Source: Amphiura filiformis
Lineage: Eukaryota; Echinodermata; Ophiuroidea; Amphilepidida; Amphiuridae
Length of the DNA stretch: 64,000 bases
NCBI RefSeq assembly: GCF_039555335.1
Contig: NC_092642.1
Coordinates: 17,017,208-17,081,207, forward strand
Reading direction: 5' to 3'
In this document: positions 1 through 11,419 of the stretch, one piece after another
How positions within the stretch are numbered: position 1 is the first letter of the stretch
How the letters are laid out: every line of letters begins with the position of its first letter
Position numbers and translations under genes: made by a program
The notes under the pieces: generated by a model
Database searches by the model: none
What the model was told of the DNA's origin: nothing
Seen by the model: the letters and a program-made list of their open reading frames with translations, nothing else

Positions 1-562
1 AGCGAAGATATTGAGTACGTAAGTTCTGGTATTACAAAATTGGAAATTGAGATATCGTGGGTAAAAAGCTGAAAAGACAAAAAAAACCAACGACAACAAC
101 AACAACAACAAAACAAACAGACCAGAACAATTTGGAGTACATGTAATGAATTAAAAGAGTTGACATGAGATTAGGAATTAATGTTTTCTGCTGTTTCAGT
201 GTGCATGTTCTCATCGTTGATGGTTTGGTGGACTGTCATGTAGATGTAAGCGTGATCCTAAAAATGCCTTTCACATTGACCAAAACTAATTACAAGACCT
301 CTTCTACATTGAGGCTGGCTTTCCCTTTTAAAGGGAATTTTTATTCATAGATTTAGACAACTTTGTTACCATACTGTAAATTTGTTTTTTTCCTCAGATC
401 ACACTTGCTGACATCGCTTTCTTCAGAACAATGGAAATCACTTTGGCACAGGCAGGAAATATCCTGGAAAACTATCCCAAACTAAAAGCTCTCAATGAAA
501 AGATGGGTACAGAACCAAAGATTGCTGCATGGGTGGCCAAACGACCTGAAACGCCATTTTAA
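1..562 (+). CDS. Sigma-class glutathione S-transferase, 3' part (partial at left edge)
   Basis: Three exon pieces are seen: 1-18, 200-245 and 398-562 (stop TAA at 560-562). Donors are GTAAGT at 19 and GTAAGC at 246; acceptors are the CAG before 200 and the TCAG before 398 behind a T-rich tract. The phases join: exon 1 ends after two bases of a codon, and exon 2 ends on a codon boundary. The last exon encodes ITLADIAFF near its start and AAWVAKRPETPF at its end, the C-terminal helical domain of sigma/prostaglandin-D-synthase-type GSTs, cytosolic enzymes conjugating glutathione to electrophiles. Exon 2 (HVLIVDGLVD) matches the family's HVDAIVD-like helix. About 45 residues normally lie between that helix and ITLAD, but the 152-bp intron holds no exon. 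The locus may therefore be a pseudogene, a degenerate copy or an assembly problem. The family call is confident; function of this copy is not. Confidence 0.75.
200..245 (+). CDS. GST internal exon (all-alpha domain helix)
   Basis: A 46-bp exon between ctgtttcag and GTAAGC. It encodes VHVLIVDGLVDCHVD after a split codon completed by the T at 200. This matches the conserved HxxxIVDxxxD helix of sigma GSTs. Its small size makes the borders less certain than those of the terminal exon. Confidence 0.55.
398..562 (+). CDS. GST terminal coding exon
   Basis: This is the 55-codon last exon including the stop. It starts right after tttcctcag and opens on a codon boundary. It reads ITLADIAFF, then NYPKLKALNEKM, then AAWVAKRPETPF, which is the GST C-terminal core. 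The hydrophobic face and the basic end (KRPETPF) are intact. No other frame is open over the same bases with comparable similarity. Confidence 0.85.
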   Translation: MTLADIAFFRTMEITLAQAGNILENYPKLKALNEKMGTEPKIAAWVAKRPETPF

Positions 563-3100
563 TAGGACCAAGAATTCTGGATGGCCAAATCATTTAAGAC
601 AAGACAGTGTAACATGTAGGCTTATGTTCAAAAATAGTATTTGGTTTGTACCAGTAAAAACTCTCGACTATAAGACCCCTGCTTCTTCGTGTGTTATAGT
701 TAGGGCACAGGGGCGTTGCCAGCAGCGTGCAAACTCATGCAAATTTCCTCCAAGTAGTTTTATTTTCACCGTCCTTGTCTTTATCTCTTTCTTCCCTCAT
801 TTCTGTTTTTTCCTTTTTTCTTCCTCTTCTATTTGCCTCCTCCCTTTGTCTCTCACGAGTGTCCTTCTTTTCTTTTCGTTTTTGTTTCTCCGGGTGAGCT
901 CACGCGTGGCCCTGGCTACAATACTGCGTCATTATTATGTTTCACGTAAGATCCTTTGTGAATTGTTTTTTTTTTTTTTAAGAAAGATGTTTTAGTCTCA
1001 GGTAAGATATTAGGCATCGCACATTTATAATTATATGTCGGCATCTTAACACAGAGCCAGCCTGCTCATTTAATCGAATTCACATCGATGGCTTAGAACC
1101 AGAACTCTTTATGTCCACAATTGATGTTTGATGTTTCCTATCGAAAACATTGGCAGAGACAGCGAGCCTCCGTTGAATTCATTCTCAAACATGTATATAT
1201 CAGAGGTGTAGAGTCGTTGGCAAGTCGACTCATTTCTCGCAAATATTCGAGTCGAGTGGTACATGTAATAATTATTATATCTTTAACATGTTCGGAATTG
1301 GTGAAGCAATACCCTTTATAAAGTGTACACCCGTAGTGGACATAATCAGTTTTTGACTCTAATAAGCCATTGCGGTAGAATATAGCAAGTACAAATGGTA
1401 TTACATATTTCTCATTTCATTAATTTATTATTTCTTTATTCATTTTAGTCGTCAACTTGACAACCCACGGGTCAGATATTTACGGGTCAAAGCTTTAAAA
1501 TTGTGCCAGGGATATTGTGATAATAAATAAACGAAAGTAGAGATTTTAACATGAAAATCGTATAAAACATTTTATAAGGCACTACAGGCAAAAAAGAATC
1601 AAAGTGCAAACTTGTTACAAATTAAATTACGTGCCTTCAAGGTAGATCCCTATACGAACTGTACAAGTCAAATCAAGTGAAAGATTGTTGAGATGGAGGG
1701 AAAAGATCTGTACCCTTTTTGAAATTAAAGCTTTTAAACAAATTTCGGTAATGATCTTCATATCTGACACAAGGAGAGTTCGCCTGATGAACTACCTCAA
1801 CATTGTTGAGCACTAATGCGTCAATAAACATGGAATCGTTTGCAACTTGGAAGGTCAACAACGTAAGAACGTATGGTTCTAAATTTAGTTGGTCTCATAG
1901 GCGTAGATCCCGGGGGGATGGGGGGGATATACCCCCCAATATTTTGCCAGGGGGTGGTCCATACACTCATCCCCCAATGTTGACGTACACCACTTACTAA
2001 TCATTGTAAACTAAAGAGTTGAAGCACTTGTGTACATGAACAGGTCCAAAGATACATAGGTGGTATGTGTCATACAATGTATTATTTTTAGATAAATAAA
2101 TGTTTATAATACTGTCACATGTCCGATTCAAACTTTATTTCGTCTGATTTAAAATGGATACTTTTATCTGAAATAGAATGCAAATGTTGAAAAGTCATAA
2201 ACAGAAAGTAATTATTAAAAACCCCGTTTTGTTAACTTAAAGTGTACCAATTTATAATATTTTGCTCGGAATGCTCGGGGGGAAAGAAGCAAAGAAAGAA
2301 AAACACATTCAATATCAGTTTATTTTACATGATACACAATATTAGTAAATGATTTAAATGCATATAAGCCAGATAAGCATAGTGGGCAAACTAAATATAT
2401 AAATGATTTTATTACTCAATAATAATATTGAATGCAGTATAATTTATAGTGCAGAGACAAGGACACGGCGGGGGACACGGAGAAAGACAAAATTTTGATG
2501 TGAAGACAAGACAAAACGAGACAAGGCAACATATGCAGAATTCAAAATACAATTTATTCAAATACATTCTGTAATTGGGTAGAATGATGTATTACATACA
2601 ACTTACAAGCTATTAATTAATTCTACGACCATCAATTCTTCAAGTGCAACACCGCCATCACTGTTGTAATGGACACAAATCATTTCCAAATTGATGGCGC
2701 TGTTGTCTGCTTTCCATTTCTTTAAAGGGAGTGGAGGGCACGACGGTATAAATGCCGCTACGTACATCTCAAAATTTGGATAGAAAGCAGAATATGAAAA
2801 ATCTGACCCAACCTTTTAATACACCATAGGAGTGAGAGTGGAATCCATTTGGGGGGGGTCTGAGTTGAGGGGAAATCTGATTTGTACCATGGAGGAGAGG
2901 GCAACTTAAGGGGGGGGTGAGGGACGGGGAACGGTCTACTATTTTCGTAAATTGTTCAAACCGAACATGTTGAAGTGCCAAATAAAATAATACTTTAATA
3001 ATATTACGTCACATGAAATAATACGGACATCACACGTTTACATACGAATCCAAACTAACCATGTCAAACCAAAAATCCCGGCTAAAAATACCTTTCCAAA
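563..3100. other. Intergenic stretch downstream of the GST, no gene seen
   Basis: This presumably includes the GST 3' UTR. A pyrimidine-rich tract lies at about 765-900 and a T run at about 966-979. G-rich low-complexity patches occur at 1912-1975 and 2850-2930, the first of a kind often found at transposon ends. A short GACA/GACAA-rich patch lies at about 2450-2530. No reading frame resembles a protein. Confidence 0.5.
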
Positions 3101-4180
3101 CGCGCGTGCACTGTTAGAAAAAAACCTGTATTTTACCGGTAAAATACCGGCGTCCCAGCTGCCAGTATTTTACCGGTAAAATACAGCAACCGTAAACAAG
3201 AATTGACCGTTAATTGAACAATTCGTTTGACGGTTGCTGTATTTTACCGGTAAAATACTGGCAGCTGGGACGCCGGTATTTTACCGGTAAAATACAGCAA
3301 CCATAAACAAGAATTGACCGTTAATTGAACAATTCGTTTGATTTTTTAACGGTTGTACGTTTTCTCCTAAAAAACCGGGTTTTTTTCCTTCGTGCCCGTT
3401 ACTGGTAAATTAACAGTGGAATAATGCAATAATACGACTTTTAACGTTTTTTAAGAGGTCCTTAAATTCTAATAACAACGTTAATTAACGATAACAGTGT
3501 TATTTTATGGTACTTTCTACATAAATGACCCGTTATTTGGAGTATCTGGGCAGTATAAATGCCATCTTCAGCCGTAATATAACACTATACTATCTCTTAA
3601 TTAACAACATTTTAGGTAAAATGACGCTTGACAATGTCAACAAACGATGTTTTAATGTTATTTAACAGTTGGCGTGAACATACATGATAGATGTTATTTT
3701 ACTGAGATCGTGTATAATTTCAGTTCTACTGTAAATAAACGTGGCAGAATGTTATTCCATAGTAAAATTGTATATTTCAGGGAGTAACGTAAACAAACTA
3801 TTGTACTGTAAAATAGCGTTGAAGGCGGTTATTTTACAGTCACTTTGTATATTCCACGTCAGGTCGTTATTTCACAGTCAATTTGTATATTCTAGGTAGC
3901 AACGTAAATAAACTTTTGTTCTGTAAAAAATAGCATTGAAGACGTTATTTCAGGAGTAACGTAAATAAACTATTGTACTGTAAAATAGCGTTGAAGGCGG
4001 TTATTTCAGTCAATTTGTATATTCCACGTGAGGCCGTTATTTCGCATTCAATTTGTATATTCCAGGTAGTAACGTAAACACAGGTTTGTACTGCAAAATT
4101 TACAATACAAACTAGTTTATTTACGTTTAATTGCAGACGTTGCTACAGGTAACGTAAATAAACATCTGAAAATTAAAGTT
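3100..4180. repeat. Degenerate repeat block rich in GTAAATAAAC / GTAAAATAGCGTTGA motifs
   Basis: After the 66-bp palindrome, short motifs recur irregularly: AACGTAAATAAAC, CTGTAAAATAGCGTTGA, TTTGTATATTCCA and TTATTTCACAGTCA (about 3600-4150). Vocabulary and style match the 11.5-13.7 kb block, suggesting a common class of foldback or MITE-derived DNA. No coding potential is seen. Confidence 0.55.
3128..3295. repeat. Perfect 66-bp inverted repeat with 36-bp loop
   Basis: Left arm 3128-3193 and right arm 3230-3295 are exact reverse complements over 66 bp, checked base by base. Each arm itself contains two copies of the palindrome TATTTTACCGGTAAAATA. The loop (AAACAAGAATTGACC...) is repeated directly after the right arm. 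The structure could form a long hairpin and looks like the core of a foldback element. Confidence 0.9.
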
Positions 4181-4539
4181 GTTGACTGATCATTAATTGT
4201 TATAAATCATGCCTTCGTAACACATTCATGCTGTGAGTACTCAGCAAACTAATTTGAAAAGGAATAAACAACAAATCACACGAAGGTGTTTTCACAATCT
4301 GTTTATTAATCAGCACAGCTGAGATAAACAACAACAAACAGATGAACAAAATCAGTAAAATCTTATAAACATTGGTTTCCTCAAAATGCAGAGAGCCCTT
4401 TGTTGAACTAAACCCTCGAAACTTACACATGCAACAAATACAATGTATCAATATACATGTAAATCTGTCAGTCTATATCAAAACGACTTTTGGTACAATA
4501 ATACAGAGTATGAAAAATGAAATTAAAAAGATTAGTCGT

Positions 4540-5305
4540 GTCCACACAGTAAGGTTTAAGACATTTAAACCCAGGTTTAAATTCAGATGGATTTAGCGGC
4601 GGGTTTAAATTGCTGTCTGAACGATCATCGGATTTAAGTCTAGCAGATTTATCGAGCCCTAAATCCGCCAATTTAACCCTGCTTTTGACCAGGGTTAGTA
4701 GCGGGTTTAAGCTTAAATCCGCTGTGTATGAACGGTGTTCGTAGAGCTGTCGGGTTTAAGGGGTAAAAACTAACATAATGCCCATTGAACTACGCAGTTT
4801 AGATAGAAGCGAACTCTATTACATGTATTATGCCTATAGGGTGCCGATTTCATGATGGAAGCAGGTATTACGAGTTGAGTTATAAATTTTAGAATTTCAT
4901 GTTTCATATTTTGATCGCGTTAGGCCCCTACTATATAAAAGTCACGGTCAACGTTTTTAGCTATTCGGGGCAGCAGAGGAAAGGGCAAATTTTCATCATG
5001 CTGTAGGCCTATATCATTCGAATTTCAACAACGGGTATTTTCGTGCCAAAGTATTGCTTTGAACTTGAAGATAAAACATCGAAAATTGTCATGTGCACAC
5101 TTGTACATTTCGTATAATCGAAAGTTCTAAGGAAATATGCTCAAATAGCACATAGTCTAAACCCGGGTTTAAGCTTATTGGATTTAGGCACTAAACCTGA
5201 CTGTCTGGACGTGCAGAGATTCTATCGGATTTATTTTAATTGCAGCGGATTTATAGGTGATAAAGATAAACCTGGATTTAAATACATGTGAGAACGCAGC
5301 TTAAG
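4540..5305. repeat. Foldback-like element with GGTTTAAAT-type motifs
   Basis: The outer parts are rich in related motifs in opposite orientations. Left: AAACCCAGGTTTAAAT and GCGGGTTTAAA at about 4565-4610. Right: ACCCGGGTTTAAGC and AAACCTGGATTTAAA at about 5160-5285. The middle (4740-5150) is unique AT-rich sequence. Terminal repeats and target duplication were not resolved. Confidence 0.4.
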
Positions 5306-5519
5306 TTGACTTATTTCCTGTGTAGGCCTAACTAAGTAAATAAGCATTTAATTATTACAAATTTGGTAGCATTTTTAGGAAGTGAAATATAAGTAAAAGT
5401 AGGCCTTGATGATTAACTAAGAGTATCTGATTTCTTATTCTCAGACCAAGTCCATCGTTTTGATATGAATTGACACAAATAGCAATAGCAATATAAATAA
5501 CGTGCTATTTTTTATATTT

Positions 5520-6600
5520 TCAACAACTTCACTTTCACATAATTTGAGGCCAAAATATAAACTCAAACATAGAAAATCATGTATAGGCCTGCACTGTGAA
5601 TTCCCTTCTTGGAATTTGTTCATTGAATACTTCTTGATATCTTCTTAATGTTATTTTTGATATTTTTATCAACTTTACACTTTCACATAATTTGTGAGGC
5701 CAAAAATATAAACTCAAACATAGAAAATCATGTATAGGCCTAGGCCTGCACTGTGAATTCCCTTCTTGGAATTTGTTCATTGAATACTTCTTGATATCTT
5801 CTTAATGTTATTTTTGATATTTTTATCAACTTTACACTTTCACATAATTTGTGAGGCCAAAAATATAAACTCAAACATAGAAAATCATGTATAGGCCTAG
5901 GCCTGCACTGTGAATTCGCTTCTTGGAATTTGTTCATTGAATACTTCTTGATATCTTCTTAATGTTATTTTTGATATTTTTATCAACTTTACACTTTCAC
6001 AAAATTTGTGAGGCCAAAAATATAAACTCAAACAGAGAAAATCATGTATAGGCCTAGGCCTGCACTGTGAATTCCCTTCTTGGAATTTGTTCATTGAATA
6101 CTTCTTGATATCTTCTTAATGTTATTTTTGATATTTTTATCAACTTTACACTTTCACATAATTTGTGAGGCCAAAAATATAAACTCAAACATAGAAAATC
6201 ATGTATAGGCCTAGGCCTGCACTGTGAATTCCCTTCTTGGAATTTGTTCATTGAATACTTCTTGATATCCTCTTAATGTTATTTTTGATATTTTTATCAA
6301 CTTTACACTTTCACAAAATTTGTGAGGCCAAAAATATAAACTCAAACATAGAGAATCATGTATATAAGCCTGCATGGTGAATTTCCCTCTTGGAATTTGT
6401 TCATTGAATACTTCTTGGTATCTTCTTAATGCTATTTTGATATTTTTATCAACTTTACACTAAATTCATATAATTTGTGAGGCCAAAAATATAAACTCAA
6501 ACATAGAAAATCATGTATAGGCCTGCACTGTGAATTCCCTCTTGGAATTTGTACATTGAATACTCCTTGGTATCTTTTTAATGATATCTTTTATATTTTC
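5520..6600. repeat. Satellite array, ~157-bp monomer
   Basis: About seven head-to-tail monomers share landmarks such as TATAGGCCTAGGCCTGCACT, GGAATTTGTTCATTGAATAC and ATTTGTGAGGCCAAAAATAT. Central copies are spaced 157 bp apart and are almost identical; edge copies diverge. Short reading frames on the - strand repeat with the same period and only reflect the satellite. A displaced partial copy resumes at about 7005-7110 after an inserted element. Confidence 0.9.
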
Positions 6601-6610
6601 ATCAACTTAA

Positions 6611-6994
6611 GGAGGAGCTGACCCTTCGCGTTTTTTTTTCATGCACCTAATTACTAACAGTATTCCTGACTATATTCTGAAGAATTGGGAAGGGCTACAA
6701 AAACCAAAGTTACCATGACTATAGCCAAGATTACCATCATCATGTCTATGAAGTTTGATTTTGTTTAGCTTTTACAAATTTTCTTCGAGAGTGTAAAATG
6801 TTCGAAAAACAAAAGTTTTGAACATTTGACACTATATGCGAAAATCAATAAAAGCTAAACAAAATCAAACTACATAGGAAGGATGGCAAAAACCTTAGCT
6901 ATATTCATAGCAACTTTCATTTTCTAGCCTTTCCCAATTCTTCACAATACAGGCTAGAGTAGTACCGCTAGGTGCACGAAGGGTCGGCTCCCCC
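6611..6994. mobile_element. TTAA-flanked foldback element inserted in the satellite
   Basis: Termini are inverted: GGAGGAGCTGACCCTTCG at the left against CGAAGGGTCGGCTCCCCC at the right. TTAA flanks both sides (6607-6610 and 6995-6998). The interior also folds back (TTAGCTTTTACAAATTTTC against GAAAATCAATAAAAGCTAA). The element is 384 bp with no coding sequence, so it is a non-autonomous TTAA-target element of piggyBac/Kolobok type. Confidence 0.7.
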
Positions 6995-7004
6995 TTAAAA
7001 CTTT

Positions 7005-7110
7005 CACAAACTTTTTGTGAGGCCAAAAATATAAACTCAAACATAGAAAATCGTGTATAGGCCTGCACTGTGAATTCCACTCTTGGAATTTGTTCATTGA
7101 ATACTCCTTG
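7005..7110. repeat. Displaced partial 157-bp satellite monomer
   Basis: It carries GTGAGGCCAAAAATATAAAC, ATAGGCCTGCACTGTGAATT and GGAATTTGTTCATTGAATAC in the same order as the main array. It was separated from the array by the TTAA element at 6611-6994. Confidence 0.8.
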
Positions 7111-7755
7111 GTATCTTCATAATACTCCATGACTTAAACAGATTACAAAGTCTAGAATAAATACTTGATGACAGAGGCCAAGTCCCAACCCAAACTCACT
7201 CCATAAGTAAGCAATGTGCTGGTGGTATGATTTGAACCCAGAATCTCCTGGTCACTAGTCTGTACAATTAACATGATTAATGGTACGGTACTGTAGAACT
7301 AATCACAGTAATGCTAGACAAAAAGCATTGATCACTTTTCAATTAGTTTTGAGTGGAATTATCAATCTGTCTTGAGTTTTGCCATAGAGTAGCCCATGTC
7401 TCTCACTGGTGAACTATCAGTTCATTTGTAATACTTTTAGCTCCCTTATTTGCGAGTCTCACTATGATTGGCTACTTGGGCAACTGGTGTGTTGCAACTG
7501 GTTCGACCACGTATTGTTCGTGTATTACACAATAAACAGTGGCGCAATATTGAACCAGCACTTTTGTTTCACGATTGCCGAAGTTTGAACCCAATCATAG
7601 CTCTAGTAACCAGTCACATTTCTCAATTGTTGATATAGATATATGCAACAACCTACTCTGAACAGAATACATAATTCAGAACAGTAAACATCAATTCGAC
7701 ATCTGATGATTTAGATGATAAGATATAGCTTCCTTTATCCGTTCAATTTCAAAGT
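7111..7755. other. Non-coding stretch, likely 3' UTR/flank of the - strand gene
   Basis: No gene-like frame and no clear repeat were recognised. It lies directly downstream of the stop codon of the - strand gene ending at 7756, so part of it is probably that gene's 3' UTR. Confidence 0.4.
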
Positions 7756-7885
7756 CTATAGCCAATCACTTTCAAAGTCTTTCAGTTTGTTACATAGTTG
7801 GAGGACTTGTGGATGAACGGCTGTCTTCTTGCCTTTCTTTTTACTTCTCTTGGACCCTTGACTAGGGTTGATGCCAAGGAAGCAC
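7756..7885 (-). CDS. Terminal exon of the uncharacterised - strand gene
   Basis: The acceptor is TTTCAG before 7885. The frame reads CFLGINPSQGSKRSKKKGKK, then HPQVLQLCNKLKDFESDWL and a TAG stop. The lysine-rich run is a plausible nuclear localisation signal. The first base completes the AGG codon begun by the previous exon. Confidence 0.7.
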
Positions 7886-10446
7886 CTGAAATCAAATTCA
7901 TACATTCATATCAGTTCATTCAATATCAGTGACAATACATTGTAATTTGTAGTTTTTATTATTGAATAATATTCTATGTAAAAGATTTTCATAGACATTG
8001 AATGCTGTTAACATAAGTCACAAACATCTAAGAATATGGTTCATTCATATATCAAAAGGGTTTTGCACTAAATTATTACAACGAAAGGTATTTAAGTTGA
8101 AACTTATGCACTACATGGATTTTTCATATTAGTTTATTTTGAAGGACTGTATAATTTTAACATTTTTGACCTACTGTGGACTAACCACTCTACAAATTAT
8201 GATTTTCCCACTAGTTACAGGCCCATACACATCAACTGACACTGATTGATGATCACATGATTCAGGTGTTTCTGTTTAATGTTAAGGTTGGATTCAGGTA
8301 CAGCAATTTGTCCATTTGAACTGTTGTTGAAATCTATACAGCATATTTGCCAATAATAAAATGAATATTTTAACTTGTTTCCAGCATTACTAAATACTAT
8401 TAAAAAAATATCATCAGACATTGGAAGCAATCAAAATATGCACATTATTTAGTTTTCATCATTGTTATTATAATTAAAAAGCTACAAGGGCTACAATAGT
8501 ACATGTACAATGAAACCAGTAATGAATGACACATTATTTGAATTCCTATGATCATTTTACATAAAACTCCTCAAATCTATTATAAAAGTTTCAAAATTAT
8601 TGCAAAAGTTTCAAATAAATTGTGAAATAGCTTCTTGCACCCTCAGTTCATCCAATCCATAATGTGTTAGGCGGTACAAAATGTTAATAATGAAAAACAC
8701 ATCACACAACACCTCAAAGCAAATGAAGCAGAGAAATAAACATCCTTATATATAATCTTACCTCTGAATAAATTCCAATGTTGCTCCGATATTCTCAGGG
8801 TACTCGAAGTTAAAGACGTAGAATGTAGAGAACCACAGGGCCAATGCTGACAGCTGGTTGGTGATGAGATCAATGACTACCTTCCCATTTATTGTCAGTG
8901 AGAACTTGTTAGTGTCAAATGGTGAATCTCCTATTTAAAGTAAAGAAAGATAAAATGCATTGCATACACACAATGAAAGGAATGCCAGTTAAAGGGACAG
9001 TCAGTGATTGTACAGAGATTCAACATCCCCTTTTAATAGGTATCACTTTAATTCCAAACTTTTAGCCAAGTCTGACCTTCCGTTTAGAAGTTATGCAATA
9101 TTGTGTGCATTGCATTGTTCCATAGGCTTCTATGGCGAATTTCTGATGCCCGCGCATCAGAAAATAAAGATTTGACTCTCGTTCACAAACTGTATAGTTT
9201 GTGCAAGATTCCTTTTCAGGCTAACCTTCCCCAACAAGCAAAAAAAAAAAAAAGGTATGTGTGAAAAAAAGTTTGACCTTGACCCGCAGATCTCTGACTG
9301 TCCCTTTAAGCATTCGCACATGATTTCATATTGAAAACAATAATAAATTCCAAAGCGATTATTGTTTCCAAGTAAAAGTACTACTTTTTCTGAAAGAAAA
9401 TTTGATGAGGAATTCAAATCTGTGACTATTTTCCTTCAAGTGTAGAAGAAATTTAAAACAAACTGATTTAAAACTATGACAAAATTACATATTTTGGATC
9501 TACCTGTAACTTGGTTGGACAACATTATGTTTACATTACAAGTTTGTCTCATTTGAAGGGCTAGTATGTCCTTAACTGATGAACTGGCATCTGTGCAGTT
9601 TGATTACTCTCTCAAAATTACATTGAATTAATTTATGAACTGACACAATTAGCAACCAAGATTGGCTCCAACTTTATATTGGGTGATAATGAATAAAACT
9701 TAACTTCTAAACCTCCTTTTAGCTACTAGGCCTATGTTTTAAGCTAAAGCAATACTGACATGTCAGGCTATATATTTAGTTCAGAAAATGATCTTTCTTG
9801 GCTTTTGTCAGTTAGGCCTAAGTGTTTCCTGACTGGATTATGAGTGTTTGTTGCAAAAATCCACAAGAGAATTTCTATGCTTATTCATTTATTCCCAAAG
9901 TTTCATGACCAGGTTTTTGCTCTTTGCTGGATAAAAATCAAATGTGCAAAAATTTAGGTACTTTCCAGAAAAATGTAATTCAAAGATTATTAAAATGTCA
10001 ATTTAACCTCTCAATGAGCTAAGTCAATTGTCTTTACAAATTTTTAAAGGTAGAAAGCAAATTGATTTTAGAGCTTATTTTTTAGACTACTCTCAGAAAT
10101 AAGGGTTCTAAAAGGGTTCTTCACTTGTCCTCTATATGGCACCCTTTAAGGTTCTAAAAGGAACCACTAAGACACTCTAGGGAACCTTTATTGGTTCTTA
10201 ATGTAACAAGCTATAGAACCTTAAAGGGTTCCTGAATTTTCTGTAACCTTTTTTGAGGGTTCAATAGCCAGGGTTCCATATACTGGACAAAAAATGTTTC
10301 AGTTGGCACCCCCTTTTTCTGAGAGTGTAAGTGATAATCGATAGCCAATAAAGCCACAATGAATAGAACTTACCATGGGCAACAAGACAAGGTGTTGCCG
10401 GTAACTCCAGTGTTTCAATGGTAGAAGCTGAAGTACTTGTCAAGGT
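7756..10446 (-). CDS. Uncharacterised protein, last three coding exons (5' end not found)
   Basis: Exons on the - strand are 10374-10446, 8762-8930 and 7756-7885 (stop TAG at 7756-7758). All borders are GT-AG and phases join exactly, giving 123 residues plus stop. The order is a Thr/Ser-rich lead (TLTSTSASTIETLELP), a segment reading KFSLTINGKVVIDLITNQ, an aromatic patch (ALWFSTFYVFNFEYP), GATLEFIQRCFLGINP, a strongly basic stretch (SKRSKKKGKK, possible nuclear localisation) and an acidic/hydrophobic end (KDFESDWL). The FNFEYP...TLEFIQR module resembles the C-terminus of multi-copy uncharacterised proteins I recall from fishes and invertebrates; no function is known to me. No ATG exists in the first exon, so upstream exons are missing. 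A TTAA element sits in the first visible intron. Confidence 0.7.
8762..8930 (-). CDS. Middle exon of the uncharacterised - strand gene
   Basis: A 169-bp exon between AAATAG and AG|GTAAGA. It encodes DSPFDTNKFSLTING, then VVIDLITNQLSALALWF, then FNFEYPENIGATLEFIQ. It is the best-conserved-looking segment of the gene, with many aromatic residues and no stop. Confidence 0.75.
8993..9305. mobile_element. TTAA-flanked MITE with AGGGACAGTCAG termini
   Basis: Inverted ends AGGGACAGTCAGTGAT / AGAGATCTGACTGTCCCT-type (outer AGGGACAGTCAG matches exactly) are flanked by TTAA at 8989-8992 and 9306-9309. It is 313 bp, non-coding, and sits in the intron of the - strand gene between its exons at 8930 and 10374. 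Confidence 0.7.
10085..10330. mobile_element. Small foldback element with CTCTCAGAAA termini
   Basis: The left end reads ACTCTCAGAAATAAGGGTTC and the right end TTTTTCTGAGAGTGT, which are inverted relatives. The interior repeats GGTTCTAAAAGG and AACCTTTAAAGG motifs in both orientations. It is non-coding and lies next to the exon at 10374-10446. Confidence 0.55.
10374..10446 (-). CDS. First visible coding exon of the uncharacterised - strand gene
   Basis: A 73-bp exon between TTTCAAATAG and CATG|GTAAGT. It encodes TLTSTSASTIETLELPAT and ends PCLVAHG across the splice. No initiator is present. A candidate 5' leader exon lies at about 11235-11340 on the same strand. Confidence 0.6.
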
Positions 10447-10954
10447 CTATTTGAAATATAAAAGAAAATCAAGTTCAGTAAAACATAATTACAAAGTAGC
10501 AATGGTATCAATGTGTACATGATCTGATATCGAACATTTAAATAATCTCTCCCTGAAATGTGGCCACTTCACAGCACTGAAAAAAAGCTAAAGGAAAAAA
10601 ATCAATTCTAATGCCTTTCACTAGGAATGCGACAAACAGCGTTTTGAAACTAAACTTGCAAATTAAATGATACAACATAATATTGTAGCTCAATTTATTG
10701 GGAAGAGTATTGTCCTAGTATACAAAGGTTGCCAGTTCTAAAAAAAAAGCACTATTTGAATGTAGGTGTTTTTTTTCAATGTTATGCACCAGCCACGTCT
10801 CTGGGGAAAGATATAATATCAATCCAGAGGAAAAAAGGTACTTCTTTCCTAATTATCAGATATTACTTTTTGTAGATTCTTAAATCTTCCATTGACTGTA
10901 ATTAAAGCATTATTATATGCAATTTGCTCACAGCTCACTAGTGTGCCCTCTATG

Positions 10955-11120
10955 TACATTTAAAAGAAACTGTAAGAAAACGTTCAAACGCATGTTTTTA
11001 TATTTAAATAAACAGTAAATTACATTAAATATACAGTCATTTGTTTAATTTTGCACATTACATCGTAAAAAAACCGAAACATTACATTGACAGGAAAACG
11101 TATAATTATACTGATTTTTT
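10955..11120. repeat. Partial copy of the ~371-bp repeat
   Basis: It matches the array at 12030-13735 over AAAAGAAACTGTAAGAAAAC, AAATAAACAGTAAATTACAT and TTACATTGACAGGAAAACGT. It lies about 1 kb from the array and is truncated. Confidence 0.65.
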
Positions 11121-11234
11121 GACCCAAATGACCCACAGAAAGATAAGCATTGATCTATGGTACCGGTACATGGGCATTTAGATCGTACCATGCACTTAAA
11201 CCATGTGAACTAAAACAACTAGCGTTTACTTGCC

Positions 11235-11345
11235 TGTCTCTGTTAAAGTTGACCAGCAAAGAAGCGATCTAGCAAACTTATCAAAGTAAAACACTTCGAC
11301 GCCACGGTCGTCTTCTTCAAGTCCTATCGGCCGATATACGTCTCA
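11235..11345 (-). other. Possible upstream exon of the uncharacterised - strand gene
   Basis: This is a patch with more CpG than its AT-rich surroundings. On the - strand it ends in GGCAAGTAAAC, which could be a splice donor. One frame is open over about 36 codons up to that point but has no ATG, so it could be a 5' UTR or a coding exon. It is a guess from position and composition only. Confidence 0.2.
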
Positions 11346-11419
11346 TTACAGCGCGCAACGGCTACTCCCCGGGGGCTGCTCCTCTGCATGCGGTATTCTG
11401 ATACTAACAGCGCATCCTC

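Noticed and set aside
5441-6251. Repeated 65-codon - strand frames (MNKFQEGNSQC...)
   Set aside because: They recur with the 157-bp satellite period, cross monomer borders and carry no gene-like features.
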